Shown here piece after piece: positions 8,729-19,391 of a stretch of DNA of 54,911 nucleotides. This DNA comes from DATKSG01 sp035531775. Lineage in GTDB: Bacteria; Actinomycetota; Acidimicrobiia; Acidimicrobiales; UBA8190. The DNA is taken from contig DATKSG010000009.1 of NCBI GenBank assembly GCA_035531775.1, positions 1 through 54,911 of the forward strand, read 5' to 3'. The notes beneath the pieces were generated by a model that had not been told where the DNA came from, did no database searches, and saw only the letters and a program-made list of their open reading frames with translations. The translations under genes were made by a program, and so were the position numbers. Positions within the stretch are counted from its first letter, which is position 1, and the number at the start of each line of letters is the position of its first letter.

Positions 8729-9466
8729 GTGGACGTCACCGGCGACCAGCTCCCGGCTGGCATCGACCCCGGCCATGTTCCGGCCCACGTGGCCTGTGTC
8801 ATGGACGGCAACGGGCGATGGGCCCGACAGCGCGGACTGCCGCGCACCGAGGGACACGGGGCGGGCGAGGCGGCCCTCCTCGACGCTGTGGAGGGCGCGC
8901 TCGAGATCGGCGTGCGCTGGTTGACCATGTTCGCGTTCTCGACCGAGAATTGGCGTCGTCCGCGCGACGAGGTGCGCTACCTGATGGGCTTCAACGAGTC
9001 GCTGCTCGTGCGCCGGCGCGACGAGCTGCACGACAAGGGCGTGCGCATCCGATTCGCCGGCCGCCGTGACTGGCGGGTGCCCAGGCGGGTATTGCGGCGC
9101 ATGGACGAGTCGGTGGCCCTGACCAAGGACAACCGGCGCATGACGCTCACCATGGCCTTCAATTACGGCGGCCGAGCCGAGATCGTCGATGCCGTGCGGG
9201 CGCTGGTCAAAGCGGGCACCCCGGCGGCGCGCATCGACGAGAAGGCCATCCGCTCGCATCTCTACTACCCCGACGTGCCCGATCCCGACCTCGTCATCCG
9301 GACCTCGGGTGAGTACCGGATCTCGAACTTCTTGTTGTGGCAGCAGGCCTACAGCGAGTTGGTCTTCACCGAGGTGCTGTGGCCCGACTTCCGGCGTCAG
9401 GACCTCTATGAGGCGGTGGCCGAATACCAGCGCCGAGAGCGGCGCTATGGCGGGGTGCGGGGTTGA
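8729..9466 (+). CDS. uppS: Isoprenyl (undecaprenyl) diphosphate synthase
   Basis: cis-prenyltransferase of 245 residues, the normal family size, which condenses isopentenyl diphosphate units to make the lipid carrier for peptidoglycan. The substrate-binding motif VMDGNGRWA lies near residue 25, followed by FAFSTENWRRP, MTLTMAFNYGGRAEI and the C-terminal VIRTSGEYRISNFLLWQ and SELVFTEVLWPDF. A GTG start at 8729 precedes the conserved core by about 20 residues. It heads a run of overlapping genes (next start 9463, inside its stop codon). Confidence 0.95.
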   Translation: MDVTGDQLPAGIDPGHVPAHVACVMDGNGRWARQRGLPRTEGHGAGEAALLDAVEGALEIGVRWLTMFAFSTENWRRPRDEVRYLMGFNESLLVRRRDELHDKGVRIRFAGRRDWRVPRRVLRRMDESVALTKDNRRMTLTMAFNYGGRAEIVDAVRALVKAGTPAARIDEKAIRSHLYYPDVPDPDLVIRTSGEYRISNFLLWQQAYSELVFTEVLWPDFRRQDLYEAVAEYQRRERRYGGVRG

Positions 9467-9687
9467 GGACCGGGGCCAAGGTCCTGGCCGGGGTGCTGGC
9501 CGTGGCCGTGTTCGGCGGGCTGGTGGTGCTGGCCGTGGCCGGCGCCAGTGCCGTGCTCGGTGTGCTGCTCACGGCCGTGGCCGTGGTGGCCATGATCGCC
9601 ATGGGCAATCTCATCGGCGGGCGCAACACGCCCAACCGCACGCCGCACCCGGTGGAGGAGCCCGGGGAGGGGACAATGGAGGGGTGA
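9463..9687 (+). CDS. Small two-helix membrane protein between uppS and recO
   Basis: A 74-residue protein, starting at TTG 9463 that overlaps the uppS stop, and ending with a stop (9685-9687) that overlaps the recO GTG. Two hydrophobic stretches (VLAGVLAVAVFGGLVVLAVAG and AVLGVLLTAVAVVAMIAMG) are followed by a short polar tail. No known family recognised. The overlap on both sides and hydrophobic coding pattern argue that it is a real gene. Confidence 0.65.
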   Translation: MRTGAKVLAGVLAVAVFGGLVVLAVAGASAVLGVLLTAVAVVAMIAMGNLIGGRNTPNRTPHPVEEPGEGTMEG

Positions 9688-10400
9688 GCCTCTATCGCGA
9701 CGAGGGCGTCGTCCTGCGCACCATGCGCCTGGGCGAGGCCGACCGCATCGTCGCCATGCTCACCCGTGGGCACGGCAAGGTCCGGGCCGTGGTGAAGGGG
9801 GTGCGCCGCACCCGTTCGAAATTCGGGGGGCGCCTGGAGCCACTCAGCCACGTGGCCTTGCTGTGCTGGAAGGGCCGGGATCTGGACATCGTGAATCAGG
9901 CCGAGGTCCTCGACGGCTTCCGGATGGTGCGCGAGGACTTGTCGAGGGTGGCCAAGGCCTTCACCGTGCTCGAGGTGGCCGACCAGGTGGCCCAGGAGCA
10001 CCATCCGAACCCGCGCCTCTACGACATGGTGGTGAGGGCGCTGCGTTCGCTCGAGAGCGCCGATGCCGCCTTGCTGCTCCCTGGGTTCCTGCTCAAGGCC
10101 CTGGCCCTCGAGGGCTCGTCGCCGGTGGTCGACCATTGCGCCTCGTGCGGGGCACCCGAGGATCTCGTGGCCTTCGACCTGAGCGATGGAGGGATGCTGT
10201 GCCGGGCGTGTCGCCGGGGGCGCCCGGTGTCGCCCGAGGCCCTCGACCTGATCCGGCGCATCCTGGGCGGGGGTCTGTCGGCGGCACTGGCCGAGCCGTC
10301 GTCGGCGGTGACTGACGAGGTTGTGGACCTCGCCTGTGAGGCGATGGAAACCCACTTGGACCGCCGGCTGCGCAGCGTCCGCTCGAGCCCGGCCCAGTGA
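9684..10400 (+). CDS. recO: DNA repair protein RecO
   Basis: A 238-residue RecO, the RecF-pathway mediator that helps load RecA on SSB-coated DNA. The N-terminal OB fold begins SLYRDEGVVLRTMRLGEADRI, followed by HGKVRAVVKGVRRTRSKFGG. The C-terminal half has the zinc site CASCG ... CRAC. The start is GTG 9684 because it overlaps the upstream stop and gives the conserved N-terminus exactly; longer in-frame sequence upstream is the shadow of uppS. Stop overlaps the hemW start. Confidence 0.94.
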   Translation: MSLYRDEGVVLRTMRLGEADRIVAMLTRGHGKVRAVVKGVRRTRSKFGGRLEPLSHVALLCWKGRDLDIVNQAEVLDGFRMVREDLSRVAKAFTVLEVADQVAQEHHPNPRLYDMVVRALRSLESADAALLLPGFLLKALALEGSSPVVDHCASCGAPEDLVAFDLSDGGMLCRACRRGRPVSPEALDLIRRILGGGLSAALAEPSSAVTDEVVDLACEAMETHLDRRLRSVRSSPAQ

Positions 10401-11526
10401 GCCGGCTCGAGCCGGCCACGGTGGTCGCGCCCGGGCCGGGCGCCGGTCCGTTCGGTGTCTACGTGCACGTCCCGTTCTGCGCCTCTCGCTGTGACTACTG
10501 CGCCTTCGCCACCTGGACCGACCGTGACCATCTTATGGCCGACTACGCCGAGGCCTGTGTGCAGGAGATGCTCCGGGCCCGCTCGGAGGAGGCGATACCC
10601 GAAGCCACCAGTGTCTTCGTGGGCGGCGGTACGCCGTCGCGCCTCGACGGGGCCCTGTTCGGCCGGGTGCTCGACGCCATCGGTCGCCACCCGGACGCCG
10701 AAGTCACGGCCGAATGCAATCCCGAGGGGGCGAGCGCCGAGCTCTTCGGGCACTGGCGCGCCGCCGGGGTGACGCGGGTCTCGTTCGGGGTGCAGTCGAT
10801 GGTGCCTCACGTCCTGGAAAGCCTCGGCCGCCACCACCTCCCCTCGTCCGTGGCCCCCGCCGTGGCCCTGGCCGCCGAGGCCGGCTTCGAGGTGAACGTG
10901 GACCTCATCTTCGGCGCCGCCGCCGAGGACGACGGCGACTGGGAGCGGACCTTGGCCGAGGTGCTGGCCCTCGACCCCCGGCCGCGCCACGTGAGCGCCT
11001 ACGCCTTGACGGTGGAGCCCGGTACCCCCCTGGCCCGGGACCCGGCCCGCCACCCCGACGACGACGTGCAGGCGCGGCGCTACCGCCGGGCCGACGCCGT
11101 GCTCGAAGCAGCCGGAATGCGCTGGTACGAGGTGTCGAACTGGGCCGTGCCCGGCTACGAGTGCCGCCACAATCTCCTGTACTGGGCCCAGGGCGACTAC
11201 CGGGGCGTCGGCTGCGCCGCCCACTCACACCGCCAGGGGCGCCGGTGGTGGAACATCCGGACCCCTGAGCGCTATGTGGCCGCCGTGCGCGCCGGGCGCA
11301 GCACGACGGCCGGTGAAGAGCACCTCGACGACCACCAGCGGGCCTTCGAGGCGCTGGCCCTGGCCCTGCGGACCTCAGGCGGCGTGCCCGGCGAGGCCGT
11401 GCCCGACGACCCGGACCTCGAGGGCCTCGTCGACATGGAGGGCGGACGGGCCGTGCTCACGGCGCGGGGGCGCCTATTGGCCAACGCCGTGACGGCGCGC
11501 CTGCAGGTGCCCACTATCCTGCGGCC

Positions 11527-11530
<4 letters not shown>
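10397..11530 (+). CDS. hemW: Radical SAM haem chaperone / HemW-like protein
   Basis: A 377-residue radical SAM enzyme of the HemW (formerly HemN-like) family. Cys28, Cys32 and Cys35 (FCASRCDYCAF) form the CxxxCxxC 4Fe-4S motif, and FVGGGTPSRL and VSFGVQSM are the SAM-binding glycine-rich and following strands. HemW proteins bind haem and insert it into respiratory enzymes. They lack proven coproporphyrinogen oxidase activity, although many are annotated so. GTG start at 10397 overlaps the recO stop, and the stop overlaps glyQS by 4 bases. Confidence 0.92.
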
Positions 11531-12870
<1,340 letters not shown>

Positions 12871-12892
12871 AGGCCGTCGGCCCAGCGCGCCC

Positions 12893-12944
12893 GAAAGTGG
12901 TGGCGCCCTCTGCCCTGAAAGTGGTGGCACCCGAAAAGTGGCCC
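12893..12944. repeat. Two 15-bp direct repeats plus a third partial copy upstream of ppdK
   Basis: gaaagtggtggcgcc at 12893-12907 recurs as gaaagtggtggcacc at 12917-12931 (one mismatch, 24-bp period), and gaaaagtggccc follows at 12933-12944. They fill much of the 123-bp gap between glyQS and ppdK, about 50-100 bases before the ppdK start. They could be operator or activator sites. I see no partner copies near other genes in the window. Confidence 0.5.
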
Positions 12945-12993
12945 GGAGCAGGGGCACTAGGCTCGATTCGTCCGATACAGCCCGGGAGATTCC

Positions 12994-15714
12994 ATGCCGT
13001 TCGTCTACGACTTCGACCACCAGCACCGCCGTCCCCCCATGGAGTTGAAGGACCTCCTCGGTGGCAAGGGCGCCAACCTGGCCGAGATGACGTCGGTGCT
13101 GCGCCTGCCCGTGCCCCACGGCTTCACCATCACCACCGATGCCTGCCGCGCCTATATGGCGGGCGGGTGGCCCGCCAGCCTGAGCGCCGAGGTACAGCGG
13201 GCCCGTGGCCGGCTCGAGAGGAAGATGGGCAAGCGACTGGGTGACGCCGTCGACCCGCTGCTCGTGAGCGTCCGCTCGGGCGCCAAGTTCTCCATGCCCG
13301 GCATGATGGACACCGTCTTGAACCTGGGCTTGAACGACGAGTCGGTGCAGGGCCTGGCCAAGCAGACCGACGACGAGCGTTTCGCCTACGACTCCTACCG
13401 CCGCTTCGTGGCCATGTACGGCCGCATCGTCCTGGGCCTGCCGGGGGAGAGCTTCGACCATCTCCTCGACGAGGCAAAGGAGCGCGCCGGGGTTACGTCC
13501 GATGCCGAAGTGCCGCTGTCGGAACTGCGTGCCATGGTGGCGCAGTACCAGAAGGTGGTCCGACAGGGGACCGGCAAGGCTTTCCCCCAGGATCCAGAAA
13601 CCCAGCTGCGAGGGGCCATCGAGGCCGTGTTCCGATCATGGAACGGGCCCCGGGCCATCGCCTACCGGGAGCACGAGGGCATCGACCACGACCTGGGCAC
13701 GGCGGTCAACGTGCAGGCCATGGTGTTCGGCAACCGCGACGAGCAGTCGGGCACAGGAGTGGGCTTCACCCGCGACCCGGCCACCGGCACCAAGGGCGAG
13801 TACGGCGACTTCCTGGTCAACGCCCAGGGTGAGGACGTGGTGGCCGGTATCCGCAACACCGAGCCGCTCTCGGCGCTCAAAGCGAGTTTCCCCAAGATCC
13901 ACGACGAGCTGCTCGGCATCTTCGGCCGTCTAGAACGTCACTACCGCGACATGTGCGACACCGAGTTCACCATCGAGCAGGGCAAGCTGTGGATGCTCCA
14001 GACCCGGGTGGGCAAGCGCACTGGCCGTGCCGCCCTGCGCATGGCGGTGGACATGACCAAGGACAGCGCCATCCGCCTGACCAGGGAGGAAGCGCTGGGC
14101 CGGGTCACGGCCGAGCACCTCGAGCAGGTGCTACACCCGCAGTTCGCCGGATCGGGCCATGCCGTGCTGACCAAGGCCCTCGGCGCCTCGCCTGGGGCGG
14201 CGGTGGGACGTGCCTACTTCACGGCCGACGAGGCCGCCGCCGCTGCTGCTGATGGGACACCGGTCATCTTGGTGCGCAACGAGACGTCGCCCGAGGACGT
14301 GCACGGGATGCTGGCCTCCCAGGGCATCCTGACCGCCCGCGGCGGCCTGGTGTCGCACGCCGCCGTGGTGGCGCGCGGCTGGGGCAAGCCGGCCGTGGTG
14401 GGGGCCGAGAAGCTGCGAATCGATGGCAAGTCCTTTCGGGTGGGCTCCACTGTGGTGTCCGAGGGTGACTGGCTCTCGCTCGACGGCACCGCCGGCGAAG
14501 TTGTCCTCGGGCAGGTGGCGCTCATCGAAGCCGAGCCGTCTGCCGAGTTCGAGACCGTGCTCGGCTGGGCCGATGCCGTGCGCAAGGGGCATCTCAAGGT
14601 GCGGGCCAACGCCGACACGGGCGCCGACGCTGCCAACGCCCGCCGCCTCGGAGCCGAGGGGATCGGCTTGTGCCGGACCGAGCACATGTTCATCGCCGAG
14701 GACCGCCTGCCCATCGTGCGCCGCATGATCCTGGCCGAGACGGCCGAGGAGGAGGACGGCGCCCTGGAGGAGCTGCGCGTGGCGCAGCGCACCGACTTCG
14801 TCGACATCCTCGAGGCCATGGACGGGCTGCCGGTGACGGTCCGGCTGCTCGACCCGCCCTTGCACGAGTTTCTCCCCGACATCGGCGAGCTGGCCATTAA
14901 GGAGGCCACCACCGGGCTCACCCCCGAGGAGCAGCGCCTGTTCGCGGCGGCCAAGCAGTGGCAGGAGTTCAACCCCATGCTCGGCACCCGAGGAGTGCGC
15001 CTCGGGGTGATAAAGCCCGGCTTGTACGCCATGCAGGTGCGGGCCCTCATGGAAGCGGCCCTCGACCGGGTGGCGGCCGGCGGCAAGCCGGTCATCGAGA
15101 TCATGATCCCGCTGACCGTGAGCCGTCCGGAGCTGGCCCTTGCCCGTGGATGGGTGGAGCAGGCTGTGGCCGACGTGCTGACCCAGGCCAAAAAAGCCGG
15201 GGCCCCGGCGCTACGGGGTCGTCTCCACGTCCTGATCGGCACCATGATCGAGACGCCGAGAGCGGCGCTGCGCGCCGGGGAGATCGCCGAGGTGGCCGAC
15301 TTCTTCTCCTTTGGCACGAACGACCTCACACAGATGACTTTCGGCTTCAGCCGTGACGACGTCGAGGGACGGATGATGTCGGCCTACCTCGAGAAAGGCC
15401 TGCTCGCTCACAACCCCTTCGAGGTGGTCGACGCCGACGGGGTGGGCGAGCTGGTGCGCATGGCCGTGACCCGTGGTCGGGCCACCCGTAGTGACCTGAA
15501 GGTGGGCGTCTGCGGCGAGCACGGCGGCGATCCCCAGTCCATCGCCTTGTTCGCCGATGCCGGCCTGGACTATGTGAGCTGTTCGCCGTTCCGAGTGCCC
15601 ATCGCCCGGTTGTCGGCGGCTCATTCGGTGTTGGCCGCCGTCCCGGCCAAGAAGAAGGCCGTCCCGGCCAAGAAGAAGGCCGCCGGTCGGCAATCTGCAG
15701 CTCGGCGCCGGTAG
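12994..15714 (+). CDS. ppdK: Pyruvate, phosphate dikinase with Lys-rich C-terminal tail
   Basis: A 906-residue PPDK, interconverting pyruvate + ATP + Pi with phosphoenolpyruvate + AMP + PPi. The N-terminal ATP-grasp part has RSGAKFSMPGMMDTVLNLG. The phosphohistidine is His455 in GGLVSHAAVVARGWGKP. The C-terminal TIM barrel has GIGLCRTEHMF, FNPMLGTRGVRLG, SFGTNDLTQMTFG and catalytic Cys840 in VGVCGEHGGDP. Residues about 881-906 form an extra basic tail with PAKKKAV twice, then AARRR. This tail is unlike ordinary PPDK C-termini and resembles the Ala/Lys/Pro tails of actinobacterial DNA-binding proteins. Stand-alone transcription unit with its own upstream gap. Confidence 0.96.
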   Translation: MPFVYDFDHQHRRPPMELKDLLGGKGANLAEMTSVLRLPVPHGFTITTDACRAYMAGGWPASLSAEVQRARGRLERKMGKRLGDAVDPLLVSVRSGAKFSMPGMMDTVLNLGLNDESVQGLAKQTDDERFAYDSYRRFVAMYGRIVLGLPGESFDHLLDEAKERAGVTSDAEVPLSELRAMVAQYQKVVRQGTGKAFPQDPETQLRGAIEAVFRSWNGPRAIAYREHEGIDHDLGTAVNVQAMVFGNRDEQSGTGVGFTRDPATGTKGEYGDFLVNAQGEDVVAGIRNTEPLSALKASFPKIHDELLGIFGRLERHYRDMCDTEFTIEQGKLWMLQTRVGKRTGRAALRMAVDMTKDSAIRLTREEALGRVTAEHLEQVLHPQFAGSGHAVLTKALGASPGAAVGRAYFTADEAAAAAADGTPVILVRNETSPEDVHGMLASQGILTARGGLVSHAAVVARGWGKPAVVGAEKLRIDGKSFRVGSTVVSEGDWLSLDGTAGEVVLGQVALIEAEPSAEFETVLGWADAVRKGHLKVRANADTGADAANARRLGAEGIGLCRTEHMFIAEDRLPIVRRMILAETAEEEDGALEELRVAQRTDFVDILEAMDGLPVTVRLLDPPLHEFLPDIGELAIKEATTGLTPEEQRLFAAAKQWQEFNPMLGTRGVRLGVIKPGLYAMQVRALMEAALDRVAAGGKPVIEIMIPLTVSRPELALARGWVEQAVADVLTQAKKAGAPALRGRLHVLIGTMIETPRAALRAGEIAEVADFFSFGTNDLTQMTFGFSRDDVEGRMMSAYLEKGLLAHNPFEVVDADGVGELVRMAVTRGRATRSDLKVGVCGEHGGDPQSIALFADAGLDYVSCSPFRVPIARLSAAHSVLAAVPAKKKAVPAKKKAAGRQSAARRR
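15637..15678 (+). repeat. Tandem 21-bp duplication coding the PPDK tail
   Basis: The 21-base unit gccgtcccggccaagaag+aag occurs twice in direct tandem (15637-15657 and 15658-15678) without a mismatch, encoding AVPAKKK twice. The identity of the copies at third positions suggests a recent duplication. Confidence 0.85.
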
Positions 15715-15741
15715 TTACGACCGGCGAGTACCGTCGCATCC

Positions 15742-17610
15742 GTGGCCATTCCCGACGAGGACGTGGCCCGGGTACGGGCCGCCACCGACATCGTCGCCCT
15801 CATCAGCGAGCACGCTGCGCTCAAGCGCCAGGGCACCCGTTGGACCGGGTTGTGCCCCTTCCACCAGGAGAAGTCGCCCTCGTTCAGCGTCAACGCCGAA
15901 ATGGGGGTGTTCTACTGCTTCGGATGCCAACGCTCGGGTGACGCCATCACCTTCGTTCGCGACGTGGAGCACGTCGACTTCGTGGAGGCGGTGCGCCGCC
16001 TGGCCGACCGTGCCGGCATCACCATCACCGAGGACGCCGCTGTTAGCGCCGAGCGTCAACGCCGGGCGCCGTTGCACGACGCCATGGCCAAGGCGGTGGA
16101 CTTCTACCACGAGCGGTTGCTGTCGGCTCCTGACGCCGGCCTGGCCCGGGACTACCTTCGCTCGCGGGGATATGACGGCGAAACCGTTCGGACATTCTCC
16201 CTCGGGTGGGCGCCCGACGACTGGGATGCCTTGGCTCGCCACCTACACGTCTCCGACAGCGTCCTGACTGATGCCGGGCTGGGTTTCGTGAACCGCCGCG
16301 GCCGCCAGCAGGACGCATTTCGGGCTCGGGTGATCTTCCCGATCTTCGATCCATCCGGACGGCCCATCGCGCTGGGGGGCCGCATCTTGCCCGCCGCGCC
16401 CGGCTCCGAGGTGGAGACAGCTCCGGCGCCCAAGTACAAGAACTCCCAGGAGGGGCCGATCTACTCCAAGCGCCGCACCCTCTACGGGCTCAACTGGGCC
16501 AAGAAGGACGTGATCGAGCACGGCGAAGTAGTCGTCTGCGAGGGCTACACAGACGTGATCGCCTGTTTCCAGGTCGGTCTGCCCCGGGCCGTGGCCACGT
16601 GCGGGACCGCACTGGGCGAGGAGCATTTCCGGCTGTTGCGAAACTTCGCCAAGCGGGTGGTATTGGCCTACGACGCCGACGCGGCCGGGCAGTCCGGCGC
16701 CGGGCGCGTCTACGAATGGGAGCGCCACCACGAAGTCGATGTGGCCGTGGCCGCCCTGCCGCCTGGGTCGGACCCCGGCGATCTGGCCCGCAATGACCCC
16801 GAAGCCCTGCGGGTCGCCATTGCCGGTGCGCAGCCGTTCCTGCGTTTCCGAGTCGAGCAGGTTTTGGCCGCCGCCGACCTGACGAGCGCTGAGGGCCGGG
16901 CCAAGGCAGCCGAAGCAGCCCTGGCTGCCGTGATCGAGCATCCGAATGACCTGGTACGTGACCAATACCTGATGTTGGTGGCCGACCGATGTCGGATTGA
17001 CGCCGCCAACCTTCGTCCTCTGGCCGAGCGCCTGGCGCGAGCGGGCCCGGCGCTGGCCGAGGGCCAAGGTCAAGGACGCAGCGGCCGGCGTGCCCTGCTG
17101 TCGCCGGAATCCGACGGTGCTCGCTCGGACCGTGTGGCGCCACGACGACGAGTCGGGACCGAGCCAATGCGGCCGGGCCTCGAGGCTCTGCGCCTGGCGG
17201 TGCACAACCCGGAGCTGGTGGCCGACCGTCTCGAAGTGGTGCTGCTGTCAGATCCCCTGCAAGCGGCGGCCCTGGTCGCCCTCGGCGAGGCCGACAGCCT
17301 CCATGAGGCCGTCGAGGCCGCCGAGGACGACCAGCCTGAAGTGGCGCAACTACTTCGGCGATTGGCTGTTGAGGAACCATCGGCCGATGCCGATGACGTG
17401 ATCGTGCAATTGGTACGGATCGCCTCCCGCCGTGCCTTGGCCGACATGGAGTCGCAGGCCAGGCTGGCGCCTGACGCCGTGTCGGAACTAGCGCCAGTGA
17501 CCCTTCGGGTGCGTGGTGACCTGGAGGATCTCGACCATCCCGATCGCGCCGTCGCAGCCGCCGACCGGTTGCTAGCCTGGCTGACACGGAAGGGCGAGGA
17601 GAGCGCATGA
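15742..17610 (+). CDS. dnaG: DNA primase
   Basis: A 622-residue bacterial primase that makes RNA primers at the replication fork. The N-terminal zinc ribbon is CPFHQEKSPSFSV ... FYCFGC. The catalytic core has LGGRILP, the TOPRIM glutamate motif CEGYTD (Glu267) and the acidic AYDADAAGQ. The C-terminal helicase-binding region is Ala/Leu-rich and less conserved, as usual. GTG start at 15742 puts the zinc site where expected. The stop overlaps the sigA ATG (gcATGA), recreating the classical dnaG-rpoD arrangement. Confidence 0.95.
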   Translation: MAIPDEDVARVRAATDIVALISEHAALKRQGTRWTGLCPFHQEKSPSFSVNAEMGVFYCFGCQRSGDAITFVRDVEHVDFVEAVRRLADRAGITITEDAAVSAERQRRAPLHDAMAKAVDFYHERLLSAPDAGLARDYLRSRGYDGETVRTFSLGWAPDDWDALARHLHVSDSVLTDAGLGFVNRRGRQQDAFRARVIFPIFDPSGRPIALGGRILPAAPGSEVETAPAPKYKNSQEGPIYSKRRTLYGLNWAKKDVIEHGEVVVCEGYTDVIACFQVGLPRAVATCGTALGEEHFRLLRNFAKRVVLAYDADAAGQSGAGRVYEWERHHEVDVAVAALPPGSDPGDLARNDPEALRVAIAGAQPFLRFRVEQVLAAADLTSAEGRAKAAEAALAAVIEHPNDLVRDQYLMLVADRCRIDAANLRPLAERLARAGPALAEGQGQGRSGRRALLSPESDGARSDRVAPRRRVGTEPMRPGLEALRLAVHNPELVADRLEVVLLSDPLQAAALVALGEADSLHEAVEAAEDDQPEVAQLLRRLAVEEPSADADDVIVQLVRIASRRALADMESQARLAPDAVSELAPVTLRVRGDLEDLDHPDRAVAAADRLLAWLTRKGEESA

Positions 17611-19061
17611 GCAAGGTGCACCCGCAGGCCGGCGCTGTTCGACCGGCCCCTGAGGGGATCGCCGCCGAGGGCTTCGAACAGCTCCTCGCCGTCGGTCGCC
17701 AACGCGGGTACCTCACCCAGGACGATTTGATCCTCGTGCTCCAGGCCGTGGAGCTCGATCTCGACGTCATCGAAGGCGTAGTGGCGAGAGTGCGGGACGA
17801 GGGCATTGAGTACCTAGAGCACGCCAGTCGCGATGTGGCGCCGGTGGCCCTGGCCGAGGCCGTGGCCGAGGCCGTGGCCGAGGGTGTGGTCGACGCCATC
17901 GTGGCCGACCTCGACCCCGCCCCCGTCGCCGGCGCCGATGCCGCGGCACCGGTCGCCTACGACGACGAGGACGACGGCGGCGAAGGACTCGCAGCCGATC
18001 CGAGGGGTCCGCTCAGTCGGCTGCGGCGGAAGGCTCAGCGCCAGGAGTTGGCCGACGACATGCCCAAGCGCCGACCGGCCCGGCCGGCACGGGCTCGGGT
18101 GACTTCGTACTCGTCGAGCGAGCACGGTGGGGGAGCGGCGGCCGATCCGGTCCACACCTATCTGAAGGAGATCGGACGCGTCGACCTGCTCACCGGCGAG
18201 GACGAGGTGGACCTGGCCAAGAGCATCGAAGCCGGCACCTTCGCCAGCGAGGAACTGGCTGCGCTTGAGGCCAAGGGCACGCGCCTGGCCAACGCCGATC
18301 GAGTCCGGCTCCAGCGCCTTGCCCGCAACGGCCAGCGGGCCAAGGAGGAGCTGATCGAGGCCAACCTTCGACTGGTGGTGTCGATCGCCAAGCGCTACCG
18401 CAACCGGGGCCTGGCTTTCCTCGACCTCATTCAGGAGGGGAACCTTGGCCTCATGCGGGCGGTAGAAAAGTTCGACTACACCAAGGGTTTCAAGTTTTCC
18501 ACCTACGCCACCTGGTGGATCCGTCAGGCCATCACTCGCGCCCTGGCCGATCAGGGCCGCACCATCCGCATCCCCGTGCACATGGTCGAGACCATCAACA
18601 AAGTGGTCCGCGTGCAACGGCTCCTGCTCCAGGAGTTCGGCCGGGAGCCGACGGTGGAAGAGATCGCCGCCCGGGTCGAGTTCCCGGCTGAGAGGGTGAG
18701 GGAGATCCAGCGCATCAACCAGGACACCGTGTCGCTCGAGCAGCCCATGGGCGACGAGGACGACTTCAGCCTGTCTGACCTAATCGAGGACCAGGGGGCC
18801 GAGGTTCCCGACGACGCCGCCACCCGGTCCATGCTGCACGAGGCCGTACGTGAAGCGCTCGCCACGCTGCCCCAGCGCGAGCGCGAGGTCATGGAACTGC
18901 GGTTCGGCCTCGATGATGGCCGCGTTCGGACCCTGGAAGAGGTGGGCAAGGAGTTCGGTGTGACCCGCGAGCGCATCAGGCAGATCGAGGCCAAGACCTT
19001 GGCCAAGCTGCGCCATCCCAACGCCGCCCGGCCGCTGCGGGACTTCCTCGACGAGGCCTGA
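17607..19061 (+). CDS. sigA: Principal RNA polymerase sigma factor (SigA/RpoD)
   Basis: A 484-residue group 1 sigma-70 factor. A long acidic, Ala-rich N-terminal segment contains DDEDDGGEG (about 115-125) and a basic patch (KRRPARPARARV). Region 1.2 begins DPVHTYLKEIGRVDLLT. Region 2 has ANLRLVVSIAKRYRNRGL and the -10-reading FSTYATWWIRQAITRALADQGRTIRIPVHM. Region 3 and region 4.2, VTRERIRQIEAKTLAKLRHP, close the protein. ATG 17607 overlaps dnaG. Two tRNA genes follow downstream. Confidence 0.96.
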   Translation: MSKVHPQAGAVRPAPEGIAAEGFEQLLAVGRQRGYLTQDDLILVLQAVELDLDVIEGVVARVRDEGIEYLEHASRDVAPVALAEAVAEAVAEGVVDAIVADLDPAPVAGADAAAPVAYDDEDDGGEGLAADPRGPLSRLRRKAQRQELADDMPKRRPARPARARVTSYSSSEHGGGAAADPVHTYLKEIGRVDLLTGEDEVDLAKSIEAGTFASEELAALEAKGTRLANADRVRLQRLARNGQRAKEELIEANLRLVVSIAKRYRNRGLAFLDLIQEGNLGLMRAVEKFDYTKGFKFSTYATWWIRQAITRALADQGRTIRIPVHMVETINKVVRVQRLLLQEFGREPTVEEIAARVEFPAERVREIQRINQDTVSLEQPMGDEDDFSLSDLIEDQGAEVPDDAATRSMLHEAVREALATLPQREREVMELRFGLDDGRVRTLEEVGKEFGVTRERIRQIEAKTLAKLRHPNAARPLRDFLDEA

Positions 19062-19116
19062 CCGCCGGCGGAGGCACCCGGCCGTGCTGCTATCTTCGCG
19101 GAGCCGCCATCGGCAT

Positions 19117-19189
19117 TCCGGGGTAGCTCAATCGGCAGAGCAAGCGGCTGTTAACCGCTAGGTTGAGAGTTCGAGTCTCTCCCCCGGAG
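19117..19189 (+). tRNA. tRNA-Asn (anticodon GTT)
   Basis: Full cloverleaf: acceptor TCCGGGG/CCCCGGA, D-arm GCTC..GAGC, anticodon stem AGCGG/CCGCT with loop CTGTTAA, T-arm GAGAG-TTCGAGT-CTCTC. Discriminator base G, typical of tRNA-Asn. The 3' CCA is not encoded. Confidence 0.95.
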
Positions 19190-19248
19190 CGCATTGTTGA
19201 GTCAGCGGGCCAGATGCGCAGTGCCCTCGGCGGTAGTGTCCCCGGCCA

Positions 19249-19321
19249 GGGGCCGTAGCTCAGTGGTCAGAGCAGGGGACTCATAATCCCTCGGTCGCAG
19301 GTTCGATCCCTGCCGGCCCCA
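19249..19321 (+). tRNA. tRNA with CAT anticodon (elongator Met or lysidine-type Ile2)
   Basis: Acceptor GGGGCCG/CGGCCCC, D-arm GCTC..GAGC with a short loop (AGTGGTCA), anticodon stem GGGGA/TCCCT with loop CTCATAA, T-arm GCAGG-TTCGATC-CCTGC, discriminator A; no encoded CCA. It is not initiator tRNA: the anticodon stem lacks the three consecutive G-C pairs on both sides in initiator form. The short D-loop recalls tRNA-Ile2(CAU), whose C34 is changed to lysidine, but elongator Met cannot be excluded. Confidence 0.9.
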
Positions 19322-19391
19322 CGTCCACAGCCACACGTCCCCACAGCCCCACGTTCGCTCTGACTGAAGCAGGCGGGCATACGCTGGCGCT

